DNA from: Rhynochetos jubatus
Taxonomy: Eukaryota > Chordata > Aves > Eurypygiformes > Rhynochetidae
Assembly (NCBI GenBank): GCA_027574665.1
Contig: CM050673.1
Location: 9,223,420-9,287,419 of the forward strand
Direction of reading: 5' to 3'
Length of the DNA stretch: 64,000 bases
This document shows positions 36,301-47,385 of the stretch, piece after piece; within the stretch, counting starts at the first letter, position 1; every line of letters starts with the position of its first letter. A program made the translations under genes and the position numbers. Below the pieces are notes generated by a model. That model made no database searches. It was not told where the DNA came from and saw only the letters and a program-made list of their open reading frames with translations.

Positions 36301-37019
36301 CTTCTCATGGTTTGAGGCCTGGCTTGCTCCACCCCCTGCTCTTGAGATTCTCCTGGATGTGGGCTGCATTTTGGCTGCCTTTTGGGCTGGAGCTTCTCGT
36401 GGTTTGAGGCCTGGCTTACTCCACACCCTGCTCTTCATATTCTCCCAGATTTGTTCTGCATTTTGGCTGCCTTTTGGGCTGGAGCTTCTCATGGTTTGAG
36501 GCATGGCTTGCTCCACCCACTGCTCTTGAGATTCTCCCGCATGTGGGCTGCATTTTGGCTGCCTTTTGGGCTGGAGCTTCTCGTGGTTTGAGGCCTGGCT
36601 TGCTCCACCCCCTGCTCTTGAGTTTCTCCTGGATGTGGGCTGCATTTTGGCTGTCTTTTGGGCTGGAGCTTCTCGTGGTTTGAGGCCTGGCTTGCTACAA
36701 ACTCTGCTATTGATATTCTCCCGTATGTGAGCTGCATTTTGGCTGCCTTTTGGGCTGGAGCTTCTCGTGGTTTGAGGTCTGGCTTGCTCCACCCCCTGCT
36801 CCTGAGATTCTCCCGGTTGTGAACTGCATTTTGGCTGCCTTTTGGGCTGGAGCTTCTCGTGGTTTGAGGCCTGGCTTACTCCACACCCTGCTCTTCATAT
36901 TCTCCCAGATTTGTTGTGCATTTTGGCTGCCTTTTGGGCTGGAGCTTCTCATGGTTTGAGGCCTGGCTTGCTCCACCCCCTGCTCTTGATATTCTCCCAG
37001 ATGTGGGCTGCATTTTGGC
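30301..37019. repeat. Satellite sub-domain 4, GCTACAGCG marker units
   Basis: Monomers are mostly near consensus, with many CTCCTGGATG forms. A distinctive pair of monomers (GCTACAGCGTCTCGTGG, then CTCTAGATATT with CTTGGGTAGG) starts at 32,065, 33,811 and 35,834, giving intervals of 1,746 (19 monomers -2) and 2,023 bp (22 monomers -1). AAACTGCC / AAACTCTGCC monomers start to appear near 32,469, 34,215 and 35,964. An irregular unit near 35,300-35,325 reads TTGGGGCCTGTTGGC and carries a 1-bp loss. Confidence 0.75.
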
Positions 37020-39412
37020 TGCCTTTTGGGCTGGAGCTTCTCGTGGTTTGAGGCCTGGCTTGCTCCACCCCCTGCTCCTGAGATTCTCCCGGAGGTGGGC
37101 TGCATTTTGGCTGTCTTTTGCCTGGAGCTTCTCATGGTTTGAGGCCTGGCTTGCTCCACCCTCTGCTCTTGAGATTCTCCTGGATGTAGGCTGCATTTTG
37201 GCTGCCTTTAAGGTTGGAGCTTCTCGTGGTTTGAGGCCTGGCTTGCTCCACCCCCTGCTCTTGAGATTCTCCCGGAGGTGGGCTGTATTTTGGCTGCCTT
37301 TTGGGCTGGAGCTTCTCGTGGTTTCAGGCCTGGCTTGCTCCACCCCCTGCTCTTGAGATTCTCCGGGATGTGGGCTGCATTTTGGCTGCCTTTTGGGCTG
37401 GAGCTTCTCGTGGTTTGAGGCCTGGCTTGCTCCACCCACTTCTCTTGAGATTCTCCCGGAGGTGGGCTGCATTTTGGCTGCCTTTAAGGCTGGAGCTTCT
37501 CGTGGTTTGAGGTCTGGCTTGCTCCACCCCCTGCTCCTGAGATTCTCCCGGTTGTGGACTGCATCTTGGCTGCCTTTTGGGCTGGAGCTTCTCGTGGTTT
37601 GAGGCCTGGCTTGCTCCACCCCCTGCTCTTGAGATTCTCGCGGATGTGGGCTGGATTTTGGCGTCCTTTTGGGCTGGATCTTCTCATGGTTTGAGGCCTG
37701 GCTTGCTCCACCCCCTGCTCTTGATATTCTCCAGATTTGTTCTGCATTTTGGCTGCCTTTTGGGCTGGAGCTTCTCGTGGTTTGAGGCCTGGCTTGCTCC
37801 ACCCTCTGCTCTTGAGATTCTCCTGGATGTAGGCTGCATTTTGGCTGCGTTTTTGGGCTGGAGCTTCTCATGGTTTGAGGCCTGGCTTGCTCCACCCCCT
37901 GCTCTAGAGATTCTCCCGGAGGTGGGCTGCATTTTGGCTGCCTTTTGAGCTGGAGCTTCTCGTGGTTTGAGGCCTGGCTTGCTACAAACTCTGCCATTGA
38001 TATTCTCCCGTATGTGGGCTGCATTTTGGCTGCCTTTTGGGCTGGAGCTTCTCGAGGTTTGAGGCCTGGCTTGCTCCACCCCCTGCTCTTGAGATTCTTT
38101 CGGATGTGGGCTGGATTTTGGCTCCCTTTTGGGCTGGAGCTTCTCATGGTTTGAGGCCTTGCTTGCTCCACCCCCTGCTCTTGAAATTCTCCCGGATGTG
38201 GGCTGCATTTTGGCTGCCTTTTGGGCTGGAGCTTCTCGTGGTTTGAGGCCTGGCTTGCTACAAACTCTGCCATTGATATTCTCCCGTATGTGGGCTGCAT
38301 TTTGGCTGCCTTTTGGCCTGGAGCTTCTCGTGGTTTGAGGCCTGGCTTGCTCCACCCCCTGCTCTTGAGATTCTCCCGGAGGTGGGCTGTATTTTGGCTG
38401 CCTTTTGGGCTGGAGCTTCTCGTGGTTTGAGGCCTGGCTTGCTCCAACACCTGCTCTTGAGATTCTCCGGGATGTGGGCTGCATTTTGGCTGCATTTTGG
38501 GCTGGAGCTTCTCGTGGTTTGAGGTCTGGCTTGCTCCACCCCCTGCTCCTGAGATTCTCCCGGTTGTGGACTGCATCTTGGCTGCCTTTTGGGCTGGAGC
38601 TTCTCGTGGTTTGAGGCCTGGCTTGCTCCACCCCCTGCTCTTGAGATTCTCCCGGATGTGGGCTGGATTTTGGCGTCCTTTTGGGCTGGATCTTCTCATG
38701 GTTTGAGGCCTGGCTTGCTCCACCCACTGCTCTTGAGATTCTCCTGGATGTAGGCTGCATTTTGGCTGCGTTTTTGAGCTGGAGCTTCTCATGGTTTGAG
38801 GCCTGGCTTGCTCCACCCCCTGCTCTTGAGATTCTCCCGCATGTGGGCTGCATTTTGGCTGCCTTTTGGGCTGGAGCTTCTCGTGGTTTGAGGCCTGGCT
38901 TGCTACAAACTCTGCCATTGATATTCTCCCGTATGTGGGCTGCATTTTGGCTGCCTTTTGGGCTGGAGCTTCTCGAGGTTTGAGGCCTGGCTTGCTCCAC
39001 CCCCTGCTCTTGAGATTCTCCCGGATGTGGGCTGGATTTTGGCTCCCTTTTGGGCTGGAGCTTCTCATGGTTTGAGGCCTTGCATGCTCCACCCCCTGCT
39101 CTTGAAATTCTCCCGGATGTGGGCTGCATTTTGGCTGCCTTTTGGGCTGGAGCTTCTCGTGGTTTGAGGCCTGGCTTGCTACAAACTCTGCCATTGATAT
39201 TCTCCCGTATGTGGGCTGCATATTGGCTGCATTTTGGGCTGGAGCTTCTCGTGGTTTGAGGCCTGGCTTGCTCCAACCCCTGCTCTTGAGATTCTCCCGG
39301 ATGTGGGCTGGATTTTGGCTGCCTTTTGGGCAGGAGCTTCTCATGGTTTGAGGCCTGTCTTACTCCACCCCCTGCTCTTGAGATTCTCCCAGAGGTGGGC
39401 TGCATTTTGGTT
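37020..39412. repeat. Large HOR copy A, 2,392 bp spacing (26 monomers)
   Basis: Bases from about 37,020 to 39,030 match 39,412-41,422 at an offset of 2,392 bp with few differences, such as GGGCTGGATC versus AGGCTGGATC near 37,672/40,064 and GGAGGTGGG versus GGATGTGGG near 37,919. Diagnostic monomers include GTCTTTTGCCTGG, CTTTAAGGTTGG, CCGGTTGTGGAC with GCATCTTGG, TTGGCGTCC, GATTTGTTCTGC and GCTACAAACTCTGCC. Relative to copies B and C it lacks three monomers (276 bp) before its right end, where the offset changes to 2,668. Confidence 0.88.
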
Positions 39413-42080
39413 GCCTTTTGGGCTGGAGCTTCTCGTGGTTTGAGGCCTGGCTTGCTCCACCCCCTGCTCCTGAGATTCTCCCGGAGGTGGGCTGCATTTT
39501 GGCTGTCTTTTGCCTGGAGCTTCTCATGGTTTGAGGCCTGGCTTGCTCCACCCTCTGCTCTTGAGATTCTCCTGGATGTAGGCTGCATTTTGGCTGCCTT
39601 TAAGGTTGGAGCTTCTCGTGGTTTGAGGCCTGGCTTGCTCCACCCCCTGCTCTTGAGATTCTCCCGGAGGTGGGCTGTATTTTGGCTGCCTTTTGGGCTG
39701 GAGCTTCTCGTGGTTTCAGGCCTGGCTTGCTCCACCCCCTGCTCTTGAGATTCTCCGGGATGTGGGCTGCATTTTGGCTGCCTTTTGGGCTGGAGCTTCT
39801 CGTGGTTTGAGGCCTGGCTTGCTCCACCCACTTCTCTTGAGATTCTCCCGGAGGTGGGCTGCATTTTGGCTGCCTTTAAGGCTGGAGCTTCTCGTGGTTT
39901 GAGGTCTGGCTTGCTCCACCCCCTGCTCCTGAGATTCTCCCGGTTGTGGACTGCATCTTGGCTGCCTTTTGGGCTGGAGCTTCTCGTGGTTTGAGGCCTG
40001 GCTTGCTCCACCCCCTGCTCTTGAGATTCTCGCGGATGTGGGCTGGATTTTGGCGTCCTTTTAGGCTGGATCTTCTCATGGTTTGAGGCCTGGCTTGCTC
40101 CACCCCCTGCTCTTGATATTCTCCAGATTTGTTCTGCATTTTGGCTGCCTTTTGGGCTGGAGCTTCTCGTGGTTTGAGGCCTGGCTTGCTCCACCCTCTG
40201 CTCTTGAGATTCTCCTGGATGTAGGCTGCATTTTGGCTGCGTTTTTGGGCTGGAGCTTCTCATGGTTTGAGGCCTGGCTTGCTCCACCCCCTGCTCTTGA
40301 GATTCTCCCGGATGTGGGCTGCATTTTGGCTGCCTTTTGGGCTGGAGCTTCTCGTGGTTTGAGGCCTGGCTTGCTACAAACTCTGCCATTGATATTCTCC
40401 CGTATGTGGGCTGCATTTTGGCTGCCTTTTGGGCTGGAGCTTCTCGAGGTTTGAGGCCTGGCTTGCTCCACCCCCTGCTCTTGAGATTCTTTCGGATGTG
40501 GGCTGGATTTTGGCTCCCTTTTGGGCTGGAGCTTCTCATGGTTTGAGGCCTTGCTTGCTCCACCCCCTGCTCTTGAAATTCTCCCGGATGTGGGCTGCAT
40601 TTTGGCTGCCTTTTGGGCTGGAGCTTCTCGTGGTTTGAGGCCTGGCTTGCTACAAACTCTGCCATTGATATTCTCCCGTATGTGGGCTGCATTTTGGCTG
40701 CCTTTTGGCCTGGAGCTTCTCGTGGTTTGAGGCCTGGCTTGCTCCACCCCCTGCTCTTGAGATTCTCCCGGAGGTGGGCTGTATTTTGGCTGCCTTTTGG
40801 GCTGGAGCTTCTCGTGGTTTGAGGCCTGGCTTGCTCCAACACCTGCTCTTGAGATTCTCCGGGATGTGGGCTGCATTTTGGCTGCATTTTGGGCTGGAGC
40901 TTCTCGTGGTTTGAGGTCTGGCTTGCTCCACCCCCTGCTCCTGAGATTCTCCCGGTTGTGGACTGCATCTTGGCTGCCTTTTGGGCTGGAGCTTCTCGTG
41001 GTTTGAGGCCTGGCTTGCTCCACCCCCTGCTCTTGAGATTCTCCCGGATGTGGGCTGGATTTTGGCGTCCTTTTGGGCTGGATCTTCTCATGGTTTGAGG
41101 CCTGGCTTGCTCCACCCACTGCTCTTGAGATTCTCCTGGATGTAGGCTGCATTTTGGCTGCGTTTTTGAGCTGGAGCTTCTCATGGTTTGAGGCCTGGCT
41201 TGCTCCACCCCCTGCTCTTGAGATTCTCCCGCATGTGGGCTGCATTTTGGCTGCCTTTTGGGCTGGAGCTTCTCGTGGTTTGAGGCCTGGCTTGCTACAA
41301 ACTCTGCCATTGATATTCTCCCGTATGTGGGCTGCATTTTGGCTGCCTTTGGGGCTGGAGCTTCTCGAGGTTTGAGGCCTGGCTTGCTCCACCCCCTGCT
41401 CTTGAGATTCTCCCGGATGTGGGCTGCATTTTGGCTGCCTTTTGGGCTGGAGCTTCTCGAGGTTTCAGGCCTGGCTTGCTCCACCCCCTGCTCTTGAAAT
41501 TCTCCCGGATGTGGGCTGCATTTTGGCTGCCTTTTGGGCTGGAGCTTCTCGTGGTTTGAGGCCTGGCTTGCTACAAACTCTGCCATTGATATTCTCCCGT
41601 ATGTGGGCTGCATTTTGGCTGCCTTTTGGGCTGGAGCTTCTCGTGGTTTGAGGCCTGGCTTGCTCCACCCCCTGCTCTTGAGATTCTCCCGGAGGTGGGC
41701 TGCATTTTGGCTGCCTTTTGGGCTGGAGCTTCTCGTGGTTTGAGGCCTGGCTTGCTCCAACCCCTGCTCTTGAGATTCTCCCGGAGGTGGGCTGCATTTT
41801 GGCTGCCTTTTGGGCTGGAGCTTCTCGTGGTTTCAGGCCTGGCTTGCTACAAACTCTGCCATTGATATTCTCCCGTATGTGGGCTGCATATTGGCTGCAT
41901 TTTGGGCTGGAGCTTCTCGTGGTTTGAGGCCTGGCTTGCTCCAACCCCTGCTCTTGAGATTCTCCCGGATGTGGGCTGGATTTTGGCTGCCTTTTGGGCA
42001 GGAGCTTCTCATGGTTTGAGGCCTGTCTTACTCCACCCCCTGCTCTTGAGATTCTCCCAGAGGTGGGCTGCATTTTGGTT
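39413..42080. repeat. Large HOR copy B, 2,668 bp (29 monomers)
   Basis: Bases here match copy C at an offset of exactly 2,668 bp (29 x 92). Internal +1 and -1 changes fall at the same places in both copies, for example GTCTTTTGCC (-1) near 39,507/42,175 and GCGTTTTTGAGC (+1) near 41,160/43,828. Line-by-line comparison of 39,481-39,990 with 42,149-42,658 showed no difference. Conceptual translations across the remainder also agree. Confidence 0.92.
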
Positions 42081-44748
42081 GCCTTTTGGGCTGGAGCTTC
42101 TCGTGGTTTGAGGCCTGGCTTGCTCCACCCCCTGCTCCTGAGATTCTCCCGGAGGTGGGCTGCATTTTGGCTGTCTTTTGCCTGGAGCTTCTCATGGTTT
42201 GAGGCCTGGCTTGCTCCACCCTCTGCTCTTGAGATTCTCCTGGATGTAGGCTGCATTTTGGCTGCCTTTAAGGTTGGAGCTTCTCGTGGTTTGAGGCCTG
42301 GCTTGCTCCACCCCCTGCTCTTGAGATTCTCCCGGAGGTGGGCTGTATTTTGGCTGCCTTTTGGGCTGGAGCTTCTCGTGGTTTCAGGCCTGGCTTGCTC
42401 CACCCCCTGCTCTTGAGATTCTCCGGGATGTGGGCTGCATTTTGGCTGCCTTTTGGGCTGGAGCTTCTCGTGGTTTGAGGCCTGGCTTGCTCCACCCACT
42501 TCTCTTGAGATTCTCCCGGAGGTGGGCTGCATTTTGGCTGCCTTTAAGGCTGGAGCTTCTCGTGGTTTGAGGTCTGGCTTGCTCCACCCCCTGCTCCTGA
42601 GATTCTCCCGGTTGTGGACTGCATCTTGGCTGCCTTTTGGGCTGGAGCTTCTCGTGGTTTGAGGCCTGGCTTGCTCCACCCCCTGCTCTTGAGATTCTCG
42701 CGGATGTGGGCTGGATTTTGGCGTCCTTTTAGGCTGGATCTTCTCATGGTTTGAGGCCTGGCTTGCTCCACCCCCTGCTCTTGATATTCTCCAGATTTGT
42801 TCTGCATTTTGGCTGCCTTTTGGGCTGGAGCTTCTCGTGGTTTGAGGCCTGGCTTGCTCCACCCTCTGCTCTTGAGATTCTCCTGGATGTAGGCTGCATT
42901 TTGGCTGCGTTTTTGGGCTGGAGCTTCTCATGGTTTGAGGCCTGGCTTGCTCCACCCCCTGCTCTTGAGATTCTCCCGGATGTGGGCTGCATTTTGGCTG
43001 CCTTTTGGGCTGGAGCTTCTCGTGGTTTGAGGCCTGGCTTGCTACAAACTCTGCCATTGATATTCTCCCGTATGTGGGCTGCATTTTGGCTGCCTTTTGG
43101 GCTGGAGCTTCTCGAGGTTTGAGGCCTGGCTTGCTCCACCCCCTGCTCTTGAGATTCTTTCGGATGTGGGCTGGATTTTGGCTCCCTTTTGGGCTGGAGC
43201 TTCTCATGGTTTGAGGCCTTGCTTGCTCCACCCCCTGCTCTTGAAATTCTCCCGGATGTGGGCTGCATTTTGGCTGCCTTTTGGGCTGGAGCTTCTCGTG
43301 GTTTGAGGCCTGGCTTGCTACAAACTCTGCCATTGATATTCTCCCGTATGTGGGCTGCATTTTGGCTGCCTTTTGGCCTGGAGCTTCTCGTGGTTTGAGG
43401 CCTGGCTTGCTCCACCCCCTGCTCTTGAGATTCTCCCGGAGGTGGGCTGTATTTTGGCTGCCTTTTGGGCTGGAGCTTCTCGTGGTTTGAGGCCTGGCTT
43501 GCTCCAACACCTGCTCTTGAGATTCTCCGGGATGTGGGCTGCATTTTGGCTGCATTTTGGGCTGGAGCTTCTCGTGGTTTGAGGTCTGGCTTGCTCCACC
43601 CCCTGCTCCTGAGATTCTCCCGGTTGTGGACTGCATCTTGGCTGCCTTTTGGGCTGGAGCTTCTCGTGGTTTGAGGCCTGGCTTGCTCCACCCCCTGCTC
43701 TTGAGATTCTCCCGGATGTGGGCTGGATTTTGGCGTCCTTTTGGGCTGGATCTTCTCATGGTTTGAGGCCTGGCTTGCTCCACCCACTGCTCTTGAGATT
43801 CTCCTGGATGTAGGCTGCATTTTGGCTGCGTTTTTGAGCTGGAGCTTCTCATGGTTTGAGGCCTGGCTTGCTCCACCCCCTGCTCTTGAGATTCTCCCGC
43901 ATGTGGGCTGCATTTTGGCTGCCTTTTGGGCTGGAGCTTCTCGTGGTTTGAGGCCTGGCTTGCTACAAACTCTGCCATTGATATTCTCCCGTATGTGGGC
44001 TGCATTTTGGCTGCCTTTGGGGCTGGAGCTTCTCGAGGTTTGAGGCCTGGCTTGCTCCACCCCCTGCTCTTGAGATTCTCCCGGATGTGGGCTGCATTTT
44101 GGCTGCCTTTTGGGCTGGAGCTTCTCGAGGTTTCAGGCCTGGCTTGCTCCACCCCCTGCTCTTGAAATTCTCCCGGATGTGGGCTGCATTTTGGCTGCCT
44201 TTTGGGCTGGAGCTTCTCGTGGTTTGAGGCCTGGCTTGCTACAAACTCTGCCATTGATATTCTCCCGTATGTGGGCTGCATTTTGGCTGCCTTTTGGGCT
44301 GGAGCTTCTCGTGGTTTGAGGCCTGGCTTGCTCCACCCCCTGCTCTTGAGATTCTCCCGGAGGTGGGCTGCATTTTGGCTGCCTTTTGGGCTGGAGCTTC
44401 TCGTGGTTTGAGGCCTGGCTTGCTCCAACCCCTGCTCTTGAGATTCTCCCGGAGGTGGGCTGCATTTTGGCTGCCTTTTGGGCTGGAGCTTCTCGTGGTT
44501 TCAGGCCTGGCTTGCTACAAACTCTGCCATTGATATTCTCCCGTATGTGGGCTGCATATTGGCTGCATTTTGGGCTGGAGCTTCTCGTGGTTTGAGGCCT
44601 GGCTTGCTCCAACCCCTGCTCTTGAGATTCTCCCGGATGTGGGCTGGATTTTGGCTGCCTTTTGGGCAGGAGCTTCTCATGGTTTGAGGCCTGTCTTACT
44701 CCACCCCCTGCTCTTGAGATTCTCCCAGAGGTGGGCTGCATTTTGGTT
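42081..44748. repeat. Large HOR copy C, 2,668 bp (29 monomers)
   Basis: This copy is indistinguishable from copy B in every part compared. The 2,668-bp periodicity ends near 44,757, where TTTTGGCCTGG replaces TTTTGGGCTGG and a different order of monomers begins. Near identity across 2.7 kb of otherwise variable satellite indicates a very recent amplification or gene conversion, or an assembly duplication. Confidence 0.92.
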
Positions 44749-44995
44749 GCCTTTTGGCCTGGAGCTTCTCGTGGTTTGAGGCCTGGCTTGCTCCACCCCC
44801 TGCTCTTGAGATTCTCCCGGAGGTGGGCTGTATTTTGGCTGCCTTTTGGGCTGGAGCTTCTCATGGTTTGAGGCTTGGCTTGCTCCAACCCCTGCTCTTG
44901 AGATTCTCCCGGATGTGGTCTGGATTTTGGCGTCCTTTTGGGCTGGATCTTCTCATGGTTTGAGGCCTGGCTTGCTCCACCCCCTGCTCTTGATA

Positions 44996-47385
44996 TTCTC
45001 CTGGATGTGGGCTGCATTTTGGCTGCCTTTTGGGCTGGAGCTTCTCGTGGTTTGAGGCCTGGCTTACTCCACACCCTGCTCTTCATATTCTCCCGGATGT
45101 GGGCTGGATTTTGGCTGCCTTTAGGGCTGGAGCTTCTCATGGTTTGAGGCCTTGCTTGCTCCACCCCCTGCTCTTGAAATTGTCCCGGATGCGGGCTGCA
45201 TTTTGGCTGCCTTTTGGGATGGAGCTTCTCGTCGTTTGAGTCCTGGCTTGCTCCACCCCCTGCTCTTGAGATTCTCCCGGATGTGGGCTGCATTTTGGCT
45301 GCCTTTTGGGCTGGAGAATCTCGAGGTTTGAGGCCTGGCTTGCTCCACCCCCTGCTCTTGAGATTCTCCCGGATGTGGGCTGGAATTTGGCTGCATTTTG
45401 GGCTGGAGCTTCTCGTGGTTTGAGGCCTGGCTTCCTCCAACCCCTGCTCTTGCGATTCTCCCGGATGTGGGCCGCATTTTGGCTGCCTTTTGGTCTGGAG
45501 CTTCTCGTGGTTTGAGGCCTGGCTTGCTACAAACACTGCCATTGATATTCTCCCGGATGTGGGCTGTATTTTGGCTGCCTTTTGGCCTGGAGCTTCTCGT
45601 GGTTTGAGGCCTGGCTTGCTCCAACCCCTGCTCTTGAGATTCTCCTGGATGTGGGCTGCATTTTGGCTGCCTTTTGGGCTGGAGCTTCTCGTGGTTTGAG
45701 GCCTGGCTTGCTCCACCCCCTTCTCTTGAGATTCTCCCGGAGGTGGGCTGCATTTTGGCTGCCTTTTGGGCTGGAGCTTCTCGTGGTTTGAGGTCTGGCT
45801 TGCTCCACCCCCTGCTCCTGAGATTCTCCCGGTTGTGGGCTGCATCTTGGCTGCCTTTTGGGCTGGAGCTTCTCGTGGTTTGAGGCCTGGCTTGCTCCAC
45901 CACCTGCTCTTGAGATTCTCCCGGATGTGGGCTTATTTTGGCGTCCTTTTGGGCTGGAGCTTCTCATGGTTTGAGGCCTGGCTTGCTCCACCCCCTGCTC
46001 TTGAGATTCTCCCGGATATGGTCTGCAATTTGGCAGCCTTTTGGGCTGGAGCTTCTCGTGGTTTGAGGCCTGGCTTGCTCCACACCCTGCTCTTCATATT
46101 CTCCCAGATTTGTTCTGAATTTTGGCTGCCTTTTGGGCTGGAGCTTCTCGTGGTTTGAGGCCTGGCTTGCTCCACCCTCTGCTCTTGAGATTCTCCTGGA
46201 TGTGGGCTGCATTTTGGCTGCCTTTTGGGCTGGAGCTTCTCATGGTTTGAGGCCTGGCTTGCTCCACCCCCTGCTCTTGAGATTCTCCCGGATGTGGGCT
46301 GCATTTTGGCTGCCTTTTGGGCTGGAGCTTCTCGTGGTTTGAGGCCTGGCTTGCTACAAACTCTGCCATTGATATTCTCCCGTATGTGGGCTGCATTTTG
46401 GCTGCCTTTTGGGCTGGAGCTTCTCGTGGTTTTAGGCCTGGCTTGCTCCACCCCCTGCTCTTGAGATTCTCCCGGATGTGGGCTGCATTTTGGCTGCCTT
46501 TGGGCTGGAGCTTCTCGTGGTTTGAGGCCTGGCTTGCTCCACCCCCTGCTCTTGAGATTCTCCCAGATTTGTTCTGCATTTTGGCTGAATTTTGGGCTGG
46601 AGCTTCTCATGGTTTGAGGCCTGGCTTGCTCCACCCCCTGCTCTTGAGATTCTCCCAGATTTGTTCTGCATTTTGGCTGACTTTTGGGCTGGAGCTTCTC
46701 ATGGTTTGAGGCATGGCTTGCTCCACACCCTGCTCTTGAGATTCTCCCGGATGTGGGCTGCATTTTGGCTGCCTTTTGGGCTGGAGCTTCTCATGGTTTG
46801 AGGCCTGGCTTGCTCCACCCCCTGCTCTTGAGATTCTCCCGGATGTGGGCTGCATTTTGGCTGCCTTTTGGGCTGGAGCTTCTCGTGGTTTGAGGCCTGG
46901 CTTGCTACAAACTCTGCCATTGATATTATCCCGTATGTGGGCTGCATTTTGGCTGCCTTTTGGGCTGGAGCTTCTCGTGGTTTTAGGCCTGGCTTGCTCC
47001 ACCCCCTGCTCTTGAGATTCTCCCGGATGTGGGCTGGAATTTGGCTGCCTTTTGGGCTGGAGCTTCTCGTGGTTTGAGGCCTGGCTTCCTCCAACCCCTG
47101 CTCTTGCGATTCTCCCGGATGTGGGCCGCATTTTGGCTGCCTTTTGGTCTGGAGCTTCTCGTGGTTTGAGGCCTGGCTTGCTACAAACTCTGCCATTGAT
47201 ATTCTCCCGGATGTGGGCTGTATTTTGGCTGCCTTTTGGCCTGGAGCTTCTCGTGGTTTGAGGCCTGGCTTGCTCCACCCCCTGCTCTTGAGATTCTCCC
47301 GGAGGTGGGCTGTATTTTGGCTGCCTTTTGGGCTGGAGCTTCTCGTGGTTTGAGGCCTGGCTTGCTCCAACCCCTGCTCTTGAGA
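44996..47385. repeat. HOR copy D1, 2,390 bp (26 monomers -2)
   Basis: From about 44,996 the sequence repeats at an offset of 2,390 bp up to about 49,842. Shared markers include GGATGCGGGC, GTCGTTTGAGTCC, GGAGAATCTCGAGG, GGGCTTATTTTGGCG (a 1-bp loss), GCAATTTGGCAGCC, GATTTGTTCTGAATT and GCCTTTGGGCTGG (a 1-bp loss). The two lost bases make the HOR length 2 short of 26 x 92. Confidence 0.9.

Noticed and set aside
37684-41760. Minus-strand open reading frame of about 1,358 codons, and similar ones at 41,465-44,428, 25,772-28,735, 16,114-18,855 and 59,830-63,003.
   Set aside because: They are by-products of a stop-free consensus. All three frames are open, the repeat length is not a multiple of three, the frames overlap and encode the same cyclic peptide, and variation does not respect codon positions.
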